Source: Candidatus Saccharimonadota bacterium (lineage in GTDB: Bacteria; Patescibacteriota; Saccharimonadia; Saccharimonadales; Saccharimonadaceae). Taken from it: a DNA stretch of 64,000 nucleotides. Every line of letters starts with the position of its first letter. The first letter of the stretch is position 1. Under the pieces are notes generated by a model that saw only the letters and a program-made list of their open reading frames with translations, was not told the origin of the DNA and searched no databases. The stretch lies in the NCBI GenBank assembly GCA_900555265.1, contig UNSL01000003.1, positions 1-64,000 on the forward strand, read 5' to 3'. Made by a program: the position numbers and the translations under genes. Shown piece after piece: positions 56,195 to 64,000 of the stretch.

Positions 56195-57436
56195 ATGTTA
56201 GACATTAAGTTCATCCGAGAAAATGCCGATTTGGTGCAAAAGTCGGCAAACGATAAAGGCTATAAAGTTGATATTGCGGCGTTGTTGCAATTAGACGATG
56301 AGCGTCGCGATTTACAGAAGCAGGTTGAAGCGTTACGCGAACAGCGCAATGTTATTTCAGCGAAGATGAAGGGCGGCCAACCAGACCAAGAACTGATTGA
56401 TCAGGGCAAGCAATTGAAAGTTGAATTGGCAGAGCGTGAGAGTTATTTGAAGTCGACCGAGGAAAAAGTTGCAGCAATTCTTAAAAACGTCCCGAATATA
56501 ACTTTTGACGATGTACCTCTGGGCGGTGAAGAAGATTCTGTTGAGGTAAAAGTTTATGGCGATTGTAAAACTGGCGCAAAGGATCATTTGGATTACGCTG
56601 TAAGTCGCGGCTGGGTGGACTTTGAGCGCGGCGCTAAGGTGGCTGGTGCGAAGTTTTATTATTTGAAGGGCGATTTGGCTTTATTGGAAAATGCCGTAAC
56701 TCAATTTGCCTTGGATTACGTAACAAAGCAGGGCTTCACATTTATGACCGTGCCGCATATGGTCAATTTACGAACAGCTGAGGGTGCAGGTTTCACTCCG
56801 AAGGGTGAGGGCAGCAACGAATATGTAGTTGACGGCGAAGATTTGACGCTAATTGGTACGGCGGAAATGCCATTAACCGGCTACCACGCGGACGAAATTT
56901 TGGACGAAAAAGATTTGCCATTGCTATACGCTGGATATAGTCCTTGCTATCGAAAAGAGGCGGGAACATACGGAAAGCACACGCGTGGTCTATTCCGAGT
57001 TCACCAATTTAATAAGTTGGAAATGTACGCGTTCTGTTTGCCTGAGCAATCTAAAGAGATTCATGAGAAAATTCTTAGCGTTGAAGAGGCGCTTTGGCAG
57101 CAAATTGGGATTTCTTATCACGTGGTTAATATTGCGGCGGGCGATTTGGGCGCACCGGCTGCGAAAAAGTACGACATTGAATATTGGTCGCCAGTTGATC
57201 AAACTTATCGTGAACTGACGAGTTGTTCAAATTGTACTGATTATCAAGCTCGTGGTTTGAATATTCGAGTCAGGCGAGAAAACGGCACGATTGAATCTGT
57301 TCATACATTGAATGGAACTGCAGTATCGTTGGCTCGCTCATTGGTAGTGATTTTGGAGAATTTCCAGAATCCAGATGGAACTTTGACTGTCCCTGAAGTG
57401 CTTCGTCCGTATATGAATGGTCGTGACGTGATATAA
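56195..57436 (+). CDS. serS: Seryl-tRNA synthetase
   Basis: An N-terminal coiled-coil arm (about 30-100; LQKQVEALREQRNVISAKMKGG) that holds the long arm of tRNA-Ser is followed by the class II core: TVPHMVNLRTAEGAGFTPKGE region, motif 2 YSPCYRKEAGTYGKHTRGLFRVHQF, and motif 3 NGTAVSLARSLVVILENFQNPDG. Length 413 aa is normal. Its stop codon overlaps the -10 box of hpf. Confidence 0.96.
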   Translation: MLDIKFIRENADLVQKSANDKGYKVDIAALLQLDDERRDLQKQVEALREQRNVISAKMKGGQPDQELIDQGKQLKVELAERESYLKSTEEKVAAILKNVPNITFDDVPLGGEEDSVEVKVYGDCKTGAKDHLDYAVSRGWVDFERGAKVAGAKFYYLKGDLALLENAVTQFALDYVTKQGFTFMTVPHMVNLRTAEGAGFTPKGEGSNEYVVDGEDLTLIGTAEMPLTGYHADEILDEKDLPLLYAGYSPCYRKEAGTYGKHTRGLFRVHQFNKLEMYAFCLPEQSKEIHEKILSVEEALWQQIGISYHVVNIAAGDLGAPAAKKYDIEYWSPVDQTYRELTSCSNCTDYQARGLNIRVRRENGTIESVHTLNGTAVSLARSLVVILENFQNPDGTLTVPEVLRPYMNGRDVI

Positions 57437-57437
57437 T
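57429..57437 (+). promoter_or_regulatory. Extended -10 promoter of hpf
   Basis: TGA-TATAAT overlapping the serS stop; start near 57444, leader about 23 bases with an aggagg site. Confidence 0.55.
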
Positions 57438-57466
57438 AGAGAGCATACTAGTTAGTAGGAGGAAAA

Positions 57467-57838
57467 ATGATTAAGGATATTACAATTACTGGCGTTAAAT
57501 ATGAGCTGAACGCCACAACAAAAAAATACGTTGAGCGAAAAATTGGTTCTTTGGGAAAATACTTGCCACGCCATGCGCGAAAAAGTGCATCTGCAGATGT
57601 GAAGATTAAGCAGATTGACAATCCTGGCGGCAACAAATACGAAGTTGAAGTTATCATCAATGTGCCAGATAAGAAAATTGTAGCTAAGGATTCAACCATG
57701 AACGTTTTGGCTGCGGTGGATATTGTTGAAGCTAGGTTAAATGGTCAAGTTCGTAAGTATAAAGACGATGTACTGGCTCACGTTGGCGGAAGCCGTGGAG
57801 TTTTGGCGAAGCTAAAACAAACTTTCGGTCGAAAATAA
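57467..57838 (+). CDS. hpf: Ribosome hibernation promoting factor, short form
   Basis: Begins DITITGVKYELNATTKKYVERKIGSLGKYLPRHAR, then VIINVPDKKIVAKDSTMNVLAAVDIVEARLNGQVRKYKD: the S30AE/YfiA domain that binds between tRNA sites on the 30S subunit. Length 123 aa with a short basic tail and no C-terminal dimerisation domain, so the short form. Strong aggagg ribosome site, and a terminator follows. Confidence 0.92.
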   Translation: MIKDITITGVKYELNATTKKYVERKIGSLGKYLPRHARKSASADVKIKQIDNPGGNKYEVEVIINVPDKKIVAKDSTMNVLAAVDIVEARLNGQVRKYKDDVLAHVGGSRGVLAKLKQTFGRK

Positions 57839-57859
57839 TTGATAGATGAAATTGGCAGG

Positions 57860-57888
57860 AAAGCGTTCAGATTCTGGGCGCTTTTTCT
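57860..57888 (+). terminator. Rho-independent terminator of hpf
   Basis: AAAGCG at 57860-57865 pairs with CGCTTT at 57879-57884, extended inward by two G-U and three Watson-Crick pairs to a 3-base loop; T-run follows. Confidence 0.75.
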
Positions 57889-57910
57889 TTTCAAATTGCC
57901 CGAAAAAAGT

Positions 57911-57916
57911 TATAAT
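57911..57916 (+). promoter_or_regulatory. -10 box of secA
   Basis: TATAAT, 47 bases before the chosen secA ATG (57964) and 17 before the alternative ATG at 57934. Confidence 0.45.
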
Positions 57917-57963
57917 AAAAGAAGTTTTTGAAAATGCCTGAAAGTGAGGGAGTTTTAAGGTTT

Positions 57964-60594
57964 ATGGCAATTACACAACAAAAAGCGCTGAGTAAGATTT
58001 TTGGCGATCCACAGAAGAAGATTTTGAAACGATTGCGTAAGCAAGTTGACGTTATTAACGGTCTGAATGACAAATATGAAAAAATGTCAGATAAGGAACT
58101 TCGGGCGCAAACTGACGAATTAAAGAAACGTCTATCAAAAAAGAGCGTAACTTTGGATACGATTTTGCCAGACGCGTTTGCTGTGGCAAGGGAAGCTGCT
58201 AAGCGTGTGATTGGCGAGCGTCCGTATGATGTGCAGTTGATTGGTGGTATGGTTCTTCATGAGGGCAACGTTGCTGAGATGAAGACCGGTGAAGGTAAGA
58301 CTCTTGTGGCTACATTGCCGACTTATCTGAACGCTTTGGAGGGTAAGGGTGTTCACGTGGTGACGGTTAACGACTATTTGGCTCAGCGTGACGCCGGCTG
58401 GATGGGTCAAGTGTATGATTTCCTGGGCTTGACCACTGGTGTGATTATCAATGAGGCGTCATTTGTTTACGATAAAGATTACGACAATGAGCATCACGAC
58501 GACCCTCGAATGCGCAAGCTCCGCCCAGTTTCACGTAAAGAGGCTTACGCTGCGGATATTACATACGGCACGAATAACGAGTTTGGCTTTGATTATTTGC
58601 GCGATAACATGGTTAATGATGTCGATTTGTTGCGTCAGCGTGAATTGAACTTCGCAATCGTTGACGAGGTTGACTCAATTCTAATTGACGAGGCTCGTAC
58701 GCCACTTATTATCTCTGCTCCAGCGGCTGAAAATCCTGACAATTATTACACGTTTGCTAAAATCGCCGCGAAGTTGGTTCCGGAAGATTATGTTTTGGAC
58801 GAGAAGCGCCGAAGTGTTGCCTTGACCGACGAAGGTGTTGAAAAGGTCCAGAAGTTATTGGGAATAAAAAACTTATACACTCCAGATCACGTACGTAGCG
58901 TTTATCACATGGATCAAGCATTAAGGGCACAGACATTATTCAAGCGCGACAAAGATTACGTCGTAACTAATGACGGCGAGGTGATCATAGTTGACGAGCA
59001 TACTGGTCGTTTGATGCAGGGTCGCCGCTACAACGAAGGCTTGCATCAGGCAATTGAGGCAAAAGAAGGCGTTCCTGTACTGGAAGAGAGTATGACCTTG
59101 GCGACAATTTCATTCCAAAATTATTTCCGTTTGTACAATAAATTGAGCGGTATGACCGGTACGGCATTTACTGAGGCTGAAGAATTCCAGCAAATTTATT
59201 CACTTGATGTTATCCAAATTCCACCGAACAAACCAGTTATTCGTGAGGATAAGGAAGATCTGATCTTCAAGACTGAAAAAGCCAAACTGAAAGCTGTTGC
59301 TGAGGCGATTAAGGATTACCACAAGCAAGGTCGTCCTGTTTTGGTTGGCTCTGGTTCTATTGAAAAGAACGAGCAAATTGCCAAATATTTGGAAAAAGAA
59401 GGTATTAAGTTTGAGATTCTGAACGCTAAGAACAATGAGCGTGAGGCTGCGATTGTGGCGAAAGCCGGCGAAAAAGGCGCGATTACTTTGGCTACGAATA
59501 TCGCTGGTCGCGGTACCGACATTAAACTTGGCGAGGGCGTTAAGGAACTAGGCGGATTGGTTGTTATCGGTTCGGAACGACATGAATCACGCCGAATTGA
59601 CAATCAGTTGCGCGGTCGTGGCGGACGTCAGGGCGACCCAGGTGAGACTCAATTCTATGTTTCGACCGAAGATGATTTGATGCGAATTTTCCAGGGTGAG
59701 CGAATTGCATCGTTGATGGATAGATTGGGTGTTGATGACGATACACCAATCAGAACTCGCGCCGTATCGAAAACATTGGAGGCAGCACAGAAGCGAGTTG
59801 AGGGTTATAACTTTGATACGCGCAAAAATGTTGTTCAATACGACAATGTGATTAACCGTCATCGCCGCGTTGTTTATGTTATGCGACGTAGGATTTTGGA
59901 AGGCGACAATATTAAGCCGGAAATTGAGCGATTATTACGAGCTAAAGTTCACGAATTGACAACTCTTCCATCAAAGAATAATCCAAAGTTTGTCGAGGAT
60001 TTCTCGGTTATTTTCCCAGTTGATAAGGAAAAAATTGAAAAGGTTGGTAAGGAAAAGAAAGATCGTTTGCGCTATGAGAAGGCGCTGGAGTTGGCTGAAG
60101 AGGCTTACGCAGAGAAAGAGCGTGAGATTGGCGCTGATGATTTGCGTGGAGTTGAGCGCGAAGTTTACATGGCGGTGTTGGACACATTGTGGATGCAGCA
60201 TTTGGAAAATATGCAACATTTGCGCGAGGGAATTCACTGGCGAAGTGTTGGACAGCGCGATCCTTTGGTAGAATATCGATCAGAATCTCAGAAGTTGTTT
60301 GAGAGTTTGCAAGCTAATCTCCGCGATGAAGTTTTGGCAACGATATTCAATATTCATAAAGCCGACGCTACAGTCCGTCAATCTCAAGACGATGAATATG
60401 ACACCGAGCTAACTAGGTTGGCAGAAAATGCCGTTGAGCGTGGCGTAAATGAAATTGGTTCGGGCGAGGAAAATCGCGACGATGACTTCTCTGTGAAAAA
60501 AGGCAAGACTAGTGCGGAATCAAATCGTGCGAAAAATCAAGCTCGAAAGAAGAAAAAGGCTCAGCGACAGAACCGTAAGAAAAATCGTAAATAA
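57964..60594 (+). CDS. secA: Protein translocase ATPase SecA
   Basis: Drives export through SecYEG. Begins AITQQKALSKIFGDPQKKILKRLRKQVDVINGL. Walker A is EMKTGEGKTLVATLPTYLNAL, Walker B region IVDEVDSILIDEARTPLIIS, and LATNIAGRGTDIKLGEGV plus RGRGGRQGDPGETQFYVS are motifs of NBD2. The wing and helical scaffold domains follow. Length 876 aa; the C-terminus is a Lys/Arg-rich tail and lacks the usual zinc-binding CxCxxxxxxxxCH motif. ATG 57964 matches the family start and follows gagggag and aagg; ATG 57934 is possible. Confidence 0.96.
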   Translation: MAITQQKALSKIFGDPQKKILKRLRKQVDVINGLNDKYEKMSDKELRAQTDELKKRLSKKSVTLDTILPDAFAVAREAAKRVIGERPYDVQLIGGMVLHEGNVAEMKTGEGKTLVATLPTYLNALEGKGVHVVTVNDYLAQRDAGWMGQVYDFLGLTTGVIINEASFVYDKDYDNEHHDDPRMRKLRPVSRKEAYAADITYGTNNEFGFDYLRDNMVNDVDLLRQRELNFAIVDEVDSILIDEARTPLIISAPAAENPDNYYTFAKIAAKLVPEDYVLDEKRRSVALTDEGVEKVQKLLGIKNLYTPDHVRSVYHMDQALRAQTLFKRDKDYVVTNDGEVIIVDEHTGRLMQGRRYNEGLHQAIEAKEGVPVLEESMTLATISFQNYFRLYNKLSGMTGTAFTEAEEFQQIYSLDVIQIPPNKPVIREDKEDLIFKTEKAKLKAVAEAIKDYHKQGRPVLVGSGSIEKNEQIAKYLEKEGIKFEILNAKNNEREAAIVAKAGEKGAITLATNIAGRGTDIKLGEGVKELGGLVVIGSERHESRRIDNQLRGRGGRQGDPGETQFYVSTEDDLMRIFQGERIASLMDRLGVDDDTPIRTRAVSKTLEAAQKRVEGYNFDTRKNVVQYDNVINRHRRVVYVMRRRILEGDNIKPEIERLLRAKVHELTTLPSKNNPKFVEDFSVIFPVDKEKIEKVGKEKKDRLRYEKALELAEEAYAEKEREIGADDLRGVEREVYMAVLDTLWMQHLENMQHLREGIHWRSVGQRDPLVEYRSESQKLFESLQANLRDEVLATIFNIHKADATVRQSQDDEYDTELTRLAENAVERGVNEIGSGEENRDDDFSVKKGKTSAESNRAKNQARKKKKAQRQNRKKNRK

Positions 60595-60609
60595 TCAGAG
60601 AATTAGGCA

Positions 60610-61887
60610 ATGAAACATACAGTTGAGGAAATTAGACTGAAGAATGGTGCGCGCGGCTTGTTGATTGACGTTCCAGATGCTACGGTAATGAGTTTTCAGG
60701 TGCAGTTCAGGGCGGGAAATCGCTACGTTCTGAATAAAGATATTTACGAAACGGCTCACATTATGGAGCATATGGCGTTCGGTGCGAATGAAAAGTTTCG
60801 TTCGGAGCATAATTACGAGCAGGAATTTACCAAAAACGGCGCTTATCACAACGCTTACACTTCTGACTATTCAATGGTTTATGAAGCGATTTGTGCGGAT
60901 TTTGAATGGGATAGGATTTTGGAACTTCAGAGGTTGGCTATTACGACGCCGCGATTCAACGCCGATGAGCTTGAGGCGGAAAAGGGCAATGTTCGCTCTG
61001 AATTGACTGGTTATCTCAACAATCACAACCGTGTGATGTGGCCGCGCATTCAGCAGGCGCTGGGTGAAGATATTTTGACGTATAATCAGCGCTTAAAAAC
61101 AATTGCTAATATTGAACTAAAGGATATTAAAAATCATCACAAGCGAACGCATACTTTGAAGAATATGCGGTTTGTGGTGGCTGGAAAAATGGCTGGGCGA
61201 AAAGCGGCTATTAAAGAACACCTTGAGGGCTGGCAATTGGAGACGGGCGAGCGATTCGTTATTCCGCGCGATGAACCACGCAGGGCTAACCCAGTCTTAG
61301 TTAAGCGAAAAGAGGCGACGAATTTGACGTTTGGCTGGTCAATGATGATTCCGCGCGAGTTAAGTGATGAAGAAGTCACGGCTATGAACGCATTGAACCA
61401 CATTCTGACCGGCACGATGAGCTCGAGAATTTTTGGCGCGGCTCGTAAAAAAGGCTTAGCGTATGGTATTTTTAGTGATACGTCGATTGGTTTTTACGAT
61501 TCGGCTTGGGATTTTGGCGGACAAGTAAATGTCGAAACCGCAGAAAAGCTCTTTGATATTATTGTGAGAGAGTTGAAGAAAGTTTTGGCTGGATCTATTT
61601 CTGATGAAGATTTGGAAAGCGTGAAGTCGTATTCATTGGGTCGTTATCAAATGGGTGCTCAAACTGTTGGGCAAGTAAGCAATTTTTACGTAGGACGATA
61701 TTTTGCTGACGATTTTGTGAGAGATTATGCCGCCGTTCCAGATTCTATCTTGGCGGTAACTCCCGATCAGTTGATTGAAACGGCTCGTCAATTTTTTGCA
61801 TCCAACACGTGGACGTTGGCGGCAGTTACTTCGGAAGAAAAAGAGCTATTAACAAAGCTGTACGATAAGCTCGACAAGCTGTTTTAG
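60610..61887 (+). CDS. M16 family zinc peptidase
   Basis: A pitrilysin-type protease. The inverted zinc motif HxxEH is visible as HIMEHMAFG at about residues 50-58, with the downstream glutamate in EKGNVRSEL. The C-terminal half (NLTFGWSMMIPRE, ARKKGLAYGIFSD with the R-x-x-x-x-L-AYG signature) is the inactive repeat of the fold. Length 425 aa. No signal peptide, so probably cytosolic. In its place between secA and murD it may process small peptides; substrate unknown. Start 15 bases after secA. Confidence 0.92.
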   Translation: MKHTVEEIRLKNGARGLLIDVPDATVMSFQVQFRAGNRYVLNKDIYETAHIMEHMAFGANEKFRSEHNYEQEFTKNGAYHNAYTSDYSMVYEAICADFEWDRILELQRLAITTPRFNADELEAEKGNVRSELTGYLNNHNRVMWPRIQQALGEDILTYNQRLKTIANIELKDIKNHHKRTHTLKNMRFVVAGKMAGRKAAIKEHLEGWQLETGERFVIPRDEPRRANPVLVKRKEATNLTFGWSMMIPRELSDEEVTAMNALNHILTGTMSSRIFGAARKKGLAYGIFSDTSIGFYDSAWDFGGQVNVETAEKLFDIIVRELKKVLAGSISDEDLESVKSYSLGRYQMGAQTVGQVSNFYVGRYFADDFVRDYAAVPDSILAVTPDQLIETARQFFASNTWTLAAVTSEEKELLTKLYDKLDKLF

Positions 61888-61908
61888 GGTGTAATCGTAA
61901 ATTGCCCG

Positions 61909-61917
61909 TGATATAAT
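61909..61917 (+). promoter_or_regulatory. Extended -10 promoter of murD
   Basis: TGA-TATAAT ends six bases before the murD ATG; no ribosome site. Probably leaderless. Confidence 0.55.
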
Positions 61918-61923
61918 CAGGTT

Positions 61924-63168
61924 ATGAAAATTGTCATTGCTGGTTTTGGTGTTGAAGGTCAATCTAATTTGCGGTATTTTCGAGAGAAGTTTCCGGAAGC
62001 TGATTTTTTGGTGGCGGACGAGCGTGAAAAAGTAGATAATTTGCCGGAAAATGTGGCTTATCAGACGGGATTTTCGGGGCTGGATGACGCGGATTTAATC
62101 GTTAGGTCGCCAAGTCTTCCGCCAAAAAAGATAAAGACTAACGGTCAAATTTGGTCGGCGACAAATGAGTTTTTTGCCAATTGCCCAGCGACTATAATTG
62201 GCGTGACTGGCACAAAAGGCAAGGGAACGACGTGTAGTTTTATCTCGTCGATTTTGCGCGCGGCAGGTAAAACCGTTCATTTGGTGGGAAATATCGGCGT
62301 GCCAGCTTTGGATATTTTACCGAAAATTGAGAAAAATGACATTGTCGTTTATGAATTGTCCAGTTTTCAATTGTGGGATTTGCAGAAATCTCCGCACGTT
62401 GCTGTGGTGCTGATGATTGAGCCTGACCACTTGAATGTCCACACTGATTTTAATGATTATTTGACAGCAAAAGCGAATATTGCCAAGTCTCAAACCGCGG
62501 ACGATTATGTTGTCTATAATTCTCAAAATGAGTTTAGTTCGTCGATCGCAGTTGTGAGTTTGGCACAGAAAAAGGAATATCCATTTGTTCTTTCGGACGA
62601 TATAACTTCTGCGATTTGTTTGCCAGGGAAGCATAATGTCGACAATGCGTGCGCGGCGATAGCGGCTGTAAAGTCGATTTTGCCGAACGTGTCGGATGAT
62701 GAGATAAAGAAGGGACTTAGCGAGTTTACGGGGTTGCCACATCGATTGAAGTTTGTTGCTGAAAAATACGGCGTGAAATATTACGACGACAGCATTTCGA
62801 CCACTCCGGGCAGTGCTATTGCGGCATTGAAAGCTTTTGCGGAACCGAAAATTTTGATTTTGGGCGGCTCGGATAAGGGCGCAGATTATTCTGAATTAGC
62901 GAAAGAAATTGTTAGGCAAAACGTACGATTGATAATTATCAATGGCGCTAACGCTGATGAAATTAGGGAAGTCTTGAGGGAAGAAAAGGTTGATTGCGAA
63001 ATTGTCCAATTGAATATGGCAGAAATGAAAGAGGTTGCTAAATTAGCCGAAAATAAAGCGCAATCTGGCGACGTGGTGATTCTTAGCCCAGCAGCCGCCA
63101 GCTTTGATATGTTTAAGAGTTATTCTGATCGTGGCGAGCAATTTGTCGCCGCCGTAGAAGAACTTTAA
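61924..63168 (+). CDS. murD: UDP-N-acetylmuramoylalanine--D-glutamate ligase
   Basis: Adds D-Glu to the peptidoglycan precursor. The N-terminal Rossmann part ([18 protein letters not shown]) is followed by the Mur ligase P-loop [37 protein letters not shown], and the C-terminal [16 protein letters not shown]. GxGxxG and KGKGTT are as expected. Length 414 aa, slightly short. Its stop overlaps the hpt stop on the other strand. Confidence 0.94.
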   Translation: MKIVIAGFGVEGQSNLRYFREKFPEADFLVADEREKVDNLPENVAYQTGFSGLDDADLIVRSPSLPPKKIKTNGQIWSATNEFFANCPATIIGVTGTKGKGTTCSFISSILRAAGKTVHLVGNIGVPALDILPKIEKNDIVVYELSSFQLWDLQKSPHVAVVLMIEPDHLNVHTDFNDYLTAKANIAKSQTADDYVVYNSQNEFSSSIAVVSLAQKKEYPFVLSDDITSAICLPGKHNVDNACAAIAAVKSILPNVSDDEIKKGLSEFTGLPHRLKFVAEKYGVKYYDDSISTTPGSAIAALKAFAEPKILILGGSDKGADYSELAKEIVRQNVRLIIINGANADEIREVLREEKVDCEIVQLNMAEMKEVAKLAENKAQSGDVVILSPAAASFDMFKSYSDRGEQFVAAVEEL

Positions 63169-63704
63169 TCTTGATAAACTTCTGGTTTTAAGACGCCAAT
63201 GTATGGCAAGTTGCGGTATTGCTGGCGAAAATCCAAACCATAGCCAACGACAAATTCATTCGGCGTATCGATGCCGACATAATCGGCTTTTGCGTCAACT
63301 TCGCGCCGCGCTGGTTTGTCTAATAGCGAACATATTTTTACCGACGCAGCATTTTTTGCGGCAAATAATTCTCTTAGCGCCTGAGCGGTTCGACCGCTGT
63401 CAATTATGTCCTCAACGATCAACACGTGCCTATCTGTTGCGTCGGTATCCAAATCTTTGATAATTTTTACAGATCCAGAAGATTTTGTGTCGTCGCCGTA
63501 GCTGGAAACCGCCATGAAATCAATTTCCATATAGCAATCCATCGCCTGTATCAAGTCGATCATAAACGGCGCTGCGCCACGTAAAATACCCACGACGACA
63601 GGATTTTTATCGTGATAATCCTCGGTCAATTTTTTCCCAAGTTTCTGAACTGCCGTTTTTATATCTTCATTCGTAAATAGAATTTTCTCAATATCTTTAT
63701 CCAT
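63165..63704 (-). CDS. hpt: Hypoxanthine phosphoribosyltransferase
   Basis: Purine salvage from PRPP. The 179 residues contain [39 protein letters not shown] (flexible loop) and the PRPP loop [17 protein letters not shown], then [34 protein letters not shown], the type I HGPRT end. Salvage fits an organism with few biosynthetic genes. TAAAAT on the minus strand ends six bases before the ATG, so leaderless. Confidence 0.95.
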   Translation of the reverse strand: MDKDIEKILFTNEDIKTAVQKLGKKLTEDYHDKNPVVVGILRGAAPFMIDLIQAMDCYMEIDFMAVSSYGDDTKSSGSVKIIKDLDTDATDRHVLIVEDIIDSGRTAQALRELFAAKNAASVKICSLLDKPARREVDAKADYVGIDTPNEFVVGYGLDFRQQYRNLPYIGVLKPEVYQD

Positions 63705-63755
63705 CTTTTTATTTTAACAGAGAATTGAGCGCTGAAAAATGATACAATAAAATAT
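63705..63755. promoter_or_regulatory. Divergent leaderless promoters, hpt / prfB
   Basis: 51 bases separate the two ATGs. Minus strand: TAAAAT, plus coordinates 63711-63716, six bases from hpt. Plus strand: extended TGA-TACAAT with hexamer 63743-63748, seven bases from prfB. Confidence 0.6.
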
Positions 63756-64000
63756 ATGCAACCGCTAAAAAAGAAAATTGGTGAATTAGAAAAAGAAATT
63801 GAACAGGCTAAAAAAGCGCTGAAGTTTTCTGATTTGGAGCAGAAATTGGCGGAGCTGGACGATCAATTGAACCAGCCAGAAATTTGGAATAATCCTGATT
63901 ATGCCCAAGAATTAACGAAACAAGCTGCCAGCCTTCGCCAGACTGTCGAGCCTTGGCAGACTTTGACGGTGCAAGTTGGTGATATGGTGGAGCTGATGGA
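63756..64000 (+). CDS. prfB: Peptide chain release factor 2, N-terminal part
   Basis: Releases peptides at UGA/UAA. Only the first 81 codons are in the window: PLKKKIGELEKEIEQAKKALKF, then LEQKLAELDDQLNQPEIWNNPDYAQELTK, the RF2 N-terminal helical domain with the QPxxW element. There is no in-frame UGA and no CUU-UGA frameshift site in the visible part, so the programmed autoregulatory frameshift of many prfB genes is absent here. Its presence supports UGA as a stop codon in this organism. Runs off the window end. Confidence 0.85.
   Translation, partial: MQPLKKKIGELEKEIEQAKKALKFSDLEQKLAELDDQLNQPEIWNNPDYAQELTKQAASLRQTVEPWQTLTVQVGDMVELM

Noticed and set aside
63756-64000. Programmed frameshift in prfB
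   Set aside because: The visible frame is open with no UGA and no slippery CUU-UGA; nothing supports a frameshift in this part.

Overview
The window looks like a chromosome segment of a Saccharibacteria (TM7)-type member of the Candidate Phyla Radiation (Patescibacteria). This is an inference from gene content, not a database match. Supporting signs are a very compact moderate-GC genome, a Gram-positive-like envelope (LCP protein, MurD, UppS, UppP, no outer-membrane genes), a type IV pilin, a thioredoxin-fold/VKOR pair, a ProRS without an editing domain, and many lineage-specific proteins. UGA is a normal stop: genes end in TGA and both release factors RF1 and RF2 (the latter cut by the window end) are present. 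This argues against the code-25 relatives (Gracilibacteria/Absconditabacteria). No rRNA, tRNA, CRISPR array, IS element or prophage was seen.

Layout. 1-2058: end of a coiled-coil membrane protein with two small acidic proteins. 2068-5451 (minus): priA-def-fmt. 5491-10221: PRTase-like protein, wHTH regulator, recJ, rpsU, yqeY-like, adk, map. 10225-10851 (minus): type IV pilin. 10940-14716: ftsA, ftsZ, an nrdR without its zinc ribbon, a thioredoxin-fold protein and VKOR. 14789-20439: a surface cluster of Cys-paired RCC1/WxL-like protein, LANTG-anchored protein, WxL-like protein, DUF916-like anchor and LiaF-like protein. 20445-24326: a T-box leader followed by a DUF4145 gene and ileS. 24440-27612: small protein, galU, rplU, parA, parB. 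27619-34373: lepB, LCP, prmC, prfA, rpmE and three lineage-specific proteins. 34549-38384: unknown protein, rpsB-tsf, and a second coiled-coil/small-acidic-protein module. 38431-49402: recF, frr, nucleotidyltransferase-like gene, uppS, rseP, CPBP protease, proS, greA, lysS, DUF2207 and CNNM proteins. 49471-56106: unknown protein, an ABC transporter/PadR/PspC-toastrack operon, uppP and a collagen-like surface protein. 56195-64000: serS, hpf, secA, M16 peptidase, murD, hpt, start of prfB.

How it works together. The core is translation, division/segregation and envelope lipid-carrier metabolism. The accessory part is envelope display, with disulfide formation placed just before a secreted protein carrying seven cysteine pairs. 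The strongest window-wide pattern is promoter architecture. Over 20 genes have a (usually extended, TGn) -10 box ending only 6-10 bases before the start codon, so their mRNAs should be leaderless. Operon-internal genes and a minority of first genes instead use Shine-Dalgarno sequences or TAATG/ATGA couplings. Several start codons below were chosen by this rule.
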